A stretch of 64,000 bases of DNA from NCBI GenBank assembly GCA_905221605.1, contig CAJNDS010002112.1, positions 497,501 to 561,500 of the forward strand. Direction: 5' to 3'. This document shows positions 31,267-40,400 of this stretch, piece by piece. Position 1 is the stretch's first letter; every line of letters begins with the position of its first letter. This DNA is from Symbiodinium natans (Eukaryota > Sar > Dinophyceae > Suessiales > Symbiodiniaceae). The notes beneath the pieces were generated by a model. It ran no database searches. It was not told the origin of the DNA and was given only the letters and a program-made list of their open reading frames with translations. Position numbers and translations under genes: made by a program.

Positions 31267-34200
31267 CTACTCTGTGCGCGTCAGCATGTCTTTACAATGA
31301 CTGCACGTGCTCAACCTCCTTGGGGGATTGAGGGAACTCTTCAAGGTTCCACAGCTTCTGTGATGAAAACACTCACCACTTCGTGTAACGAAAAGCTCTT
31401 GGGGTACCACGATTCTCACATTGGCGTCAGAACGGACTCGCATCAGCTCACCATCAGTTGGCTCAGCACTCGTCGGTTGCAATTTGTGCTCCAGCTGAAG
31501 AATGTAGCGATGCATGGTCCACACCACCCCAAGAAGAAAGAAACACATGTACTGCTCCATGGTACACTCCGGCATCAGTCCACACAGGAAGATGAAACTC
31601 ATGATCATCTTGGTCGCAAAGTCTTGCGAGCTCATTTCCAGAAGACTGTTCATGTCGAAACCATGGAAGTCTCTAGCCCAGCTCAAGGCCCGGTAAATGC
31701 ACAAACCACAGCACAACAGGACGGTAGCCCAAGTCACGTTCGCCATGCCATGACGCTGGTACGGATTCGCCGCCTCTGCTGCATCTCCAGTTGTAGGCAA
31801 ACAAAGAAGAGTAAGAAGTGCTACCTGTTTCGTCAGCCTGCTTGCTTCGCCCTTCAAGGAACCGGTCACTCCATGCTGCCGAGCATATTCAGTACGAACT
31901 CTCTTCACCTGCATCTTTGCTTGATCTTGCAGAGCCATTTGTGCAAACTCTTCCTCGCCAATAGCCTTTCCTGTGAAAGCATCAACGAAACCATGCAAGA
32001 ACAGTAAGGCTCGCAAACGATTGGCACTGTGCATCTTTGTAGATAAATCGCCAAGATTGAAAATGCTTGCAATTGCTCCAACATCGATGATCTTCTCACG
32101 CACTGATTGCTGCAACCACAAGAGACGACCAGCTACATGGCGAGTCTTGTTCCCAACGCCTTGGCGTAGGGCGAGCTGTCTCGCTGCTGAATTGTCTATC
32201 TTAAGATCCAAGGAGCATTCTGTAATCGCCGCCATGAAGACGAAAATCGCCCTCAGGAAAATTCCTTCGCAAGCAGCACTTATCGCAGCATACCATTCGG
32301 CTTCTGCTGATGAAAGACTCACAGTGCGATGTGACCTGCAAATGTGATGGAACACACAACCATTTACTGCATACGACGCGGACCCAAAAGACTTTCTTGT
32401 AACCCGATGTCCACTCCAATCAGAATCGCTGTAGATCTCAATTCGGTTGGGCATATCATCGTGATTTGCCTCGCGGAAGACTGTGGATCCAGGAAGCTTG
32501 GGCGAAAGCAACGTGTCATACTCAGCAGTGTTAAGCAGATACTTCGCTAGTCTGATCAATCCTTTCCATGCCTGTTCGGTGGGATTTGACATGAATCCTG
32601 CCAAAAGTCGGACAGAGTAGCAGATGTCAATGCGATCACTTGACAAATACAATGCAATACCCAGTGCACTCCTGAACTTTCCTGCTCGAACAGGATCAAG
32701 AGGACCGGAAACATCCTCGCGAATTAGCTCTGGAAGATATGGTGTGTTATGCTTCGATCCGTGCTTGACATCAAGTACTTCGGCCATGTGTCGTATGTAG
32801 CTGCTCGAAGCTTCCACTAAAATCCCAGATTCCAAAATAGTGTGCTTTCTCTTCAAGAAAGAAAAGACATCTCCATTCTTGTACGCAATCTCTACCGAGA
32901 TCTCGAAACGCGATTGCAATGTAGGGATGTACTTCTGCTTGAGCCATGTCAAGGGAGCAAGCGTGAGGCCGTCGTCAACATGCATGATCATCGGGCCCTC
33001 GGGGACACGCATGATTGCCGGGTTCTCAACACAAGACTCAAGGGCATCGAACTTGTCGGTCAAAAACTGTACGAAATATCCAAACCATCTTTGTGCACCA
33101 TCTCTCTGTCCAGGCACACACTTCTCAAAGACGTATTGTCCTTGAAGCATGCAATCTTTGGGTAGATCTGCGACGACGGGCTCTTCCTGAGGCACCTCTA
33201 AATAGGCGTCTTTGACGTCTATAGCACATATTGCGTATTGCTCTTGCCTCGTCGCTCTCCACAAAAGGAAAAGGATCGGAATGAGTTTCACCATGTTTGT
33301 CGTGGTACTTGGGGAAAATAGCCCTTGTTTCTCCTCAAGCCACTTGTACTCCCTTGCCACTAGTCTGGATCTTCGGAGATACTGTGACATCCCATTCCTC
33401 TTCTTCTGCCGCCAAGTCCTGACCATTTTGGTCGAGAGACTCTTCATCGATGAAACGTTGTCCTTCTCGGACGACGGGCGCAACACACCCTTCTGTATCA
33501 GCCTATTCACTTCCACAGCATCAGCGATCCTGTCAAGTTCGAACAAATCTGACTCTGAAAGCTTCGGTTCACAACCATTGTCTGGAAACCATAGAGCACT
33601 GGCATCAACGCTCTGCCCCGCCTCGTCCTTCATTGCCGAGTCGGGTTCGGTGCTCGAACACTTGTCGTAATCGGGGTCCACAAACTTGAAGTCGGACCAA
33701 TCTGCATCCATAAACTCAAAGGGCTCGTCATTAAGATCATAGTCCTTGTTGCCAAAAGAAACGGTTCGGATTCTCGGAACTTTTGAAGCACGTTCTTCAA
33801 GAACATCACTGGCCTCATCAGTCTCCATAGCAGTGCCTGATGGCACCACTGGACTTGTGAGTGGAAGCAGGTCTTCCACGGGTGTTGCAGGAGGCACATG
33901 TGGCCTTTGTGAAGGATTTGGAAGCTCAGGTCCCGGTGTTGGAACACTTTCGGGCACCCTGGAGCTTGGCGGTGGTGGACGACTGAAAGGCACTTTAGGG
34001 GCTTCGGGGTCCACACTACCTCCCACGGGTGTTGGAGGCAATGCTTCGGCAGGGGTTCCAAGGTTAGGGCCTACGTCTGACCCCATGGCAGGAGTCAACC
34101 CCATCGGAACTGGCGTCTCAGGTGGATCTGAAGCTGCAACGTCTTGTGGGCTGCTTGGTGCAGGCAAGGCCTTTCTCGTCTTGGCAGGGGGAATCATCTT

Positions 34201-34485
34201 AGTTCCTATGACCCCGCTACTGTAGTTCCAAGGAAAACCCTTAACATCGGCATACAAAGCAGCATCATGCTTCCACTCATGACCTGTGCGCCTCACGGAG
34301 CGGGTGACTCGCACGCCACCTTTGCTTGCAACTACATACATGTCGTTCAAACTGGTCTTGGTCAAGAAAATAGCCTTCAGCCATTTTGGGTCCCCTTTCT
34401 TCTTTGCATGAACTTGTGCAAACACTGGTTCGCCATATGCAACAAGCTTGCCGGTATAAGCAGCATTGCAAGTACGCTCATACAA
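31267..34485 (-). CDS. Copia polyprotein, 3' half: reverse transcriptase, RNase H, membrane tail
   Basis: The frame continues from the LINE 3' junction at the integrase end (YERTCNAAYTGKLVAYGEPV). It then has a Pro-rich linker (about 120-230), the copia reverse transcriptase with a HVDD catalytic box at 502-505, and RNase H (YSDSDWSG near 685, SSAEAEWY near 727). Beyond the normal end of copia pol it carries about 200 extra residues. These include two or three hydrophobic helices (ATVLLCCGLCIYRALSW; MIMSFIFLCGLMPE; YMCFFLLGVVWTMHRYIL) and a Cys/His end (GECFHHRSCGTLKSS, STCSHCKDM). The apparent start at 34485 is an artefact of the insertion; the true N-terminus is at 46523. Confidence 0.88.
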   Translation of the reverse strand: MYERTCNAAYTGKLVAYGEPVFAQVHAKKKGDPKWLKAIFLTKTSLNDMYVVASKGGVRVTRSVRRTGHEWKHDAALYADVKGFPWNYSSGVIGTKMIPPAKTRKALPAPSSPQDVAASDPPETPVPMGLTPAMGSDVGPNLGTPAEALPPTPVGGSVDPEAPKVPFSRPPPPSSRVPESVPTPGPELPNPSQRPHVPPATPVEDLLPLTSPVVPSGTAMETDEASDVLEERASKVPRIRTVSFGNKDYDLNDEPFEFMDADWSDFKFVDPDYDKCSSTEPDSAMKDEAGQSVDASALWFPDNGCEPKLSESDLFELDRIADAVEVNRLIQKGVLRPSSEKDNVSSMKSLSTKMVRTWRQKKRNGMSQYLRRSRLVAREYKWLEEKQGLFSPSTTTNMVKLIPILFLLWRATRQEQYAICAIDVKDAYLEVPQEEPVVADLPKDCMLQGQYVFEKCVPGQRDGAQRWFGYFVQFLTDKFDALESCVENPAIMRVPEGPMIMHVDDGLTLAPLTWLKQKYIPTLQSRFEISVEIAYKNGDVFSFLKRKHTILESGILVEASSSYIRHMAEVLDVKHGSKHNTPYLPELIREDVSGPLDPVRAGKFRSALGIALYLSSDRIDICYSVRLLAGFMSNPTEQAWKGLIRLAKYLLNTAEYDTLLSPKLPGSTVFREANHDDMPNRIEIYSDSDWSGHRVTRKSFGSASYAVNGCVFHHICRSHRTVSLSSAEAEWYAAISAACEGIFLRAIFVFMAAITECSLDLKIDNSAARQLALRQGVGNKTRHVAGRLLWLQQSVREKIIDVGAIASIFNLGDLSTKMHSANRLRALLFLHGFVDAFTGKAIGEEEFAQMALQDQAKMQVKRVRTEYARQHGVTGSLKGEASRLTKQVALLTLLCLPTTGDAAEAANPYQRHGMANVTWATVLLCCGLCIYRALSWARDFHGFDMNSLLEMSSQDFATKMIMSFIFLCGLMPECTMEQYMCFFLLGVVWTMHRYILQLEHKLQPTSAEPTDGELMRVRSDANVRIVVPQELFVTRSGECFHHRSCGTLKSSLNPPRRLSTCSHCKDMLTRTE

Positions 34486-37400
34486 AAGAATCTGTAGACG
34501 AGGACGTAGACCGAATCCACGAGGAAACGGGCCATGCCCGGCGAAGGCGCCAAAGGCGCCAACAAGGGAAAGAAAGAAAGCAAGGCCATGTCCTTAGCTG
34601 TTGGTGAGACGAGAGCGTCCTTAGTTGAGTCAACAAATCAGGTGATTGAGTTTGGGCAGGGACAACAAGGGGACAAAGCCACAAAAAGCCCTGACATGAC
34701 AAGAAGGAAACAAGGGCGGAGCAAAATGCTCAAGAGCCCATGTCTTGAAGCCCATCGGGCATGCCTCAGCATCAACAAGCAGGTTTCTACGGCCTGCGGA
34801 TCCTAAGTGTCGTCGCACGAACTTCGGCCAGCCAAGACAGCACCTTGCTGTCATGAGAGTCGGCTCCACGTCTGGCCGTGGGCCAACCAAGCCGCGACAG
34901 CAGAGCATCACCGCAAGATGCAGCTGTTATTCCAGGAGGCCGAGGGGCCATTCGACATTCCCATGTACAGTGGTCCCAGGTCGCTTGCTCCGGCGGGCAA
35001 CCACAGTACGGACACCCTAACACACTTCTGGGATTCATCACTTTGAATTTGGCAGGGGAAACAGATGCTCCAGAGAGCACAGCAAACTCATGTGAACTGA
35101 GCTGCTTCTTCTGCAGAAGCTTGAGGCGTTTTGGATCATAGACGATGCCCCGACACCTCCCAGAGTCGATCCTACCCTGGTTAAGCCACTTGCCAAAACA
35201 GGTGTGCCTCCAGGATTCACGAAGGATATGCTGAATTTGAGGTAAGTTACGCGTCCAGCCCCTTTCACCATCCAGCAGCGAGATATTGGCATTGAGAGGG
35301 ACGTGTTTCCATGACCAGGGTCGAAGAGTTTCAGACCAACCCATGTCACGCATGCCACGACGTAAGGCACCAACCCACCCCGACTTGGCACGTCTCCAGG
35401 GCTCAAGCACCGTACCGGAGGTCCTGACGAACCTATGCATAACAGACATGACTTCACAAGTGGCCATGAACCTGACATCCCATCTGTGTCCTTTGAGGAT
35501 CTTAGCCAAATGAACACTGGCAGTTTTGGGTGTTTTAAGGAGCACCTTGCAAACAGCCTCCCATGGTTGCACGTCGGACAAGGAGGGCCTCCTGCAAATC
35601 CAACCCCACATGATTTTGGGGACAGCACTGTACTGAGCAATTCGGATTTTTCTGTCCAGGGAGCCAGGAAGACAGCGGCACTTGCGAGCCCTATCCTTTG
35701 CCTCCCTGAGACGCTTTTTTTCGTGGTCACCAGCCTTTCTAGCTTGAGCCCCTTGAAAAGTGAATCCAAGGACCTGGATGGAATCACTGATGGTTTGTGG
35801 AGGAAGGCCCACTGAAACCAAAGCCCTTCGGCCCCTGATAGTTGGGTGAAAGTATTGCGCCTTAACTTCATTTTCACGGAGACCAAGATACTGCATCCAA
35901 GCTCCCCACTTCCTAGAGACGGTAGCAAGCTGCGTCGCGGTCTTACAGGCAAAGCTTCTATCGTCTGCAAAGATAGTTTGCTGCACTCCAGGGCTGCTGG
36001 CCTGGATATTCCTTGCTGCAGGCAACAAAAGGAAACTCATGGCTGCCATCGACCAAGAATCTCCCTGTGGAAGAGAGTTGTTGACTGAAGTGCTTTCGGG
36101 GATCGTTTGATCAAGCAGCTGAAGCCATCTACACTGATTGGTCCAATTGTGACACAACATGTCAGCAATTCGGGGATCAAGACCGCAGTGTTTCATGACA
36201 GCGGTAGCCAACTTAGGGTCAGCATGGTCGAACGCCTTTTCAAGGTCTAACGTCCCAACGTACCAATACCTATGGGTTTGGTAGAGCAGCGGGCCTATAG
36301 CATCCTGAGTCCCCCTACCAGGTATTCCTCCATACACGTAGTTAGGCATAGCATGCTTAAGCCAAGCCTGGGTGTCTTTGTGTCCATATCTGGCTTTGCA
36401 GCAAACACGCCAAATCAGGCTGGTGACCGATATGGGTCTGAGGTTAGCAGCAAGCATGCTACCGTTCGACTCTCTAGGTTTACCCTTCCCTAGGTGAACT
36501 TGACGGATTTGTCTCCAGGCTTCCGGTACACGACTACAGTTTTCGCATTCCAGGTAGAACTGGGCAAGTTCCTGCCACATCTTGTCTGAGAAGTGCAATA
36601 GCTCTTCGGTAGTCCAGCCATCTAGGCCAGCAGCAGAGCCTTTGCAGTTCAAGGCGGCACGCTTGAGGTCCTGTCCGGTAACAGGAGCCCATCGTCTCGA
36701 GTGGACAGCTGGGGGTAAGTGCCTGACCATTTCATTCCAGACGGCTTGTCTGTCAAGCTGAGGTCTGTCCCACACCTTTTTCCAAAAGGATTGGAGCTTG
36801 CGAAGCGCCATCTGCACACTATCAGCAACCGTGTCATCCTTGGACATTGCAATGGCATGGGTAGTTTCAGTAGCTTGTTTACGCAACCAACGGAAGGCAT
36901 GGTGGTCCTCAGCAGTCCTAGCTCGCCACCTTTGCAATCTGTTACTGTTTTCTTCTTGAACACATTGCTCAAGCTTCTTTTCGAGTTTTTGGATGTTTTC
37001 CGTGAGGCTCGAATGTTGGTCATAGTCAGGAGCCCTGATGATTTTTTCCCAAAGTTTCTGGGTTTGGTGCCTAGAAGAGATAGAGCTTTGTTCGGAGCTG
37101 TGCCTTTGCCTATATTCCATCATTCTTCCCAGCAGGTTTCGAATGGCCCGTTGTTGAAACGAAGTGAAATGCCCAGCAGGTGGTCTGTGAGCAACATGCC
37201 TACGCTTGACAACAGGTTTGGTCGGTTTGCCTTTAGCAAATTTCCTAAGATGCAAGTTCTGACCTTGGTCGTTGTTACACTTTTCATGGGCACTGAGCAG
37301 TGTTTTGTAGAGGGCTTTGTTAAGGGCTTCCCACTTAAGGTCCACGCTTCCATCGCAGGGGAGGGCTGAACTCTCTTCACTCCATGCCTCATCAACGGCC

Positions 37401-40400
37401 TTAGTGAAGCTGTCCTGTTGCTCGTCAGAACATTTTGGCAACACTGGCGGGGTCTGAACCACGAAATCCTCAGTATGTTTCAAGCGCTTTTGCCAAGACG
37501 CAGAGACAATTTTGTGATCCGACACTTTGTGGGCAAGGGTGCAAACCTGGGTAAGCCTCTGGTTACTGCAGAAGTAGTCGATACACCTATCGCTCGACCA
37601 TCTCGTGGGCCCATCGGGACTCTGGATTTCACAGCAAACTCCGACGAGGTTTGAGTGAAATGGGTTAAAACTAGGAAGGCAATTGAAATCCCCCCCCATT
37701 ATCCATTGCTGTTCTTGCGGGAGTGACAACAACGTGGCAGCAGTCTCGTCAGCAACTTGCCAATTACCCGGAACTGGTGCCAGATAAACAGAGCACACAA
37801 GAGTTCCACTGATCCATACCGCTTGCACAGCACCTTCAGTGGAAACAAAGTTCCAAGCCGGGGACGACTTGAAACCCTGTTTTACCAAGACCAGGGAGCC
37901 TCCATGAGGTCGACGACTGGTTTGCACGCAGCCTGAATAGTAGCAGTGATACCCCTTTTTTAAGGCCGCCGCAGAGTATCCCACGGCCTCTTCTTTGGGC
38001 AAAGCAACTTCTTGAAGGAGAAGGATGGGAGGTCCACCATCAAGCAAGTGGTTAACCACGTGCCAGGCTCCACGGGCTCCTCCAACATTGATCGTCCATA
38101 TTAAGGTGTTGGCAGTAGCGGTATTCACGCGCCTCGTATGAGAAGGGCCAGGGAGCGGCTCGATTCCATCCCAGACCAGCTTTTTCTTTTTGAAAGTAGC
38201 ATGGGCCTTGTTGTGTTGGGGCTCTTTGCTACCAGAGCTATCTTTTCTAGAACTGACAATGGAGCGAACCCATTTACTGACAGCTCCTTGAAGTTTGTGT
38301 TCATGGTCTCGTTCAAGCACAAGTTTCCACGCAAGCTTGACTCTACGGGGGCCTCTGGGGTCCTTTTTTGCCTGGGCACACGTGAGGAGCTTTCTGTTGT
38401 AGTTGGTACCATAACCAGCAAGAACTTGAAGGCATTCACTACACCACCACTGTCGGCTTTCACCTTTTGGCATGTTGTCGTATTGGTCAGAAAGGTCAAG
38501 CTCAACCGGTTTGTGTGTTTTGAACCTCTTTTTTCTGGCTTTGTCATGCCTTTTAGTCGCAGCAGCACTAACATGCGGTTGCTTTTTGCCTTTAAACCTA
38601 GCCGAACACATCAACGACATCCATTTAGACGTCTTGATTTTGGGATGACATTCTCTCCTATGCTTGGAAATGGCTTTGGTCATCATGCGCGTCGTTTCCA
38701 GAGCTGGAAGTCCAACGTCACAGCACGGACAGTCAAATGCCCTCTGATCCTTAGGCAGCAGTGCAGACGGAGCAGGGATCGGCGCTCCTCGGGGCTTTAT
38801 AAGGAATTGTTCATACGGGACATGTTTGTGGTGAGTTTTCCAATGATACCATCTCATGGTGCAAATGTTTTTCCAGGGACCCTTCTTTTCGGCAGCACAA
38901 ATCGGGCATCTCCACAGAAAGACATGAACACCGTCTTTTTCTCCAGTTTTGATCCTAGGGTCATTGTGGAATTTGGGCACAGGGGGAAGCTTTTTACCGG
39001 GCTTGAGATGCTTCTCACCATTTTGAGACTCAGCTTTTCGTTTCGTTCCTGAGTACATGCTACAGAAGCTCTGGTTACGAGCTTGCGTGGTTCCACCTTC
39101 GCTTTTCTCAGGTTTCGGGGTCTGTTCAGCAATTGACAGAGCGCCTGAGCCCATTTTGCAAGGGGTTCTTTCAGGGATTTCCAAGCTTCTGGCCTTGGGG
39201 ACAGAGGGTTTAGGGGCTTGCCTAGATGAGCCGGCTGTTTTAGAGCACCAGGAGGTCTTGCGAGGCGTGCAGCTAGCAAGACTGAGCCCTTTGCCACTCT
39301 TCATGGGCGTCGCAGAACATATCGACAGAGCCTTGGACTTAGGGCCGGCCCCCTTAAGGGCTCCACGCTCCCGAGGCACTGCCCTGATGAGCCAAGATTC
39401 TGGGATTGGTTCCTCAAGAGAGTCAGGTACCAAGGCACGATAGCGCTTGTCCTTTAAGGCCAAGACAAGAGGCCTCTGTTTCTTGGTCGTCTGAGCAACC
39501 TCTTCGCGCCACCATGGTCCGTACACTGCACGGAGCCAAGTAGTTTGTGTGGGGTGGAAATACCAAATCACTAATGGCACTCCCAGTCGCTCGGCTAAAC
39601 CTTGGATCAAGAATTCGTCAATCCATGTTTCCCTGCGTGCGATCATTTGAAGGTAGCTCTGAAAAGATTCCGGAGGCGCATTGCCACCCCAAGCAGCTTC
39701 GTCTTCGTTGGCATCAACCGCCCAGTGTTGCGCGTAGGAGTCTTTGTGTTTTGCAATGTGATTAGCAGATAAGAGTCTTAATGACGAAGCCTGGCGTGTA
39801 AGCTCATCAGAGCTGAGTTCAGGCTTTCGTTGGTTGACCTGTAATGCGACAACAGCAGCACGAAAGCCACAGTCGCCGTTGCCACCTGCCTCAGTGAATC
39901 TCCAAGGTCCAACTTGCTGCAACAACAACTCGTCAGGAGTCTTAGGAGCGCTGCTGCCGTCACTCTTGTTCTTGGCGGCTTTGCGGTCTTTGCTTGGCGA
40001 GCGAGACCTTTCTTGGTTCCTCTCAATTTTGGTAGCACCAGTGTGTGTGAGATCGATATCTTCGTCGCCGCTACTATCAAGTTGAGTACTCGCAACCCCA
40101 TTTTTGTGACCGTCAGATCCATCATGGTCAACACGATCAACCCATTTCTTTTTGGGGCCTTTGACAGCCGTGGAATACACAGGCTTCTTTTTGGTACGTC
40201 TCTCAGGGACAATGGTGAGGCAACAGTCTATATCAGAATACGACCACGATTCCTCTTGGTGTCCATGGGGGGATCTACCTTTGAAAATCCATTCAGGATA
40301 AGCACCCTTGGTCCAGCTCCGTCTACGTGACAGGACTTCACAACCCATCCATTTGACAGAAGCCAGAAAGTCAGCAACGTCAGACGAGTCCCAGGACACT

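Noticed and set aside
34361-34385. AGCCATTTTGG as a spliced-leader relic
   Set aside because: It lies within conserved copia coding sequence (DPKWLKAIF) and in the wrong orientation for the element, so it is a chance match. It also shows that such matches need caution.
38138-39052. 304-residue plus-strand frame and other plus-strand frames across 34.5-46.5 kb
   Set aside because: They are antisense shadows of the LINE and copia polyproteins, which have domain support on the minus strand.
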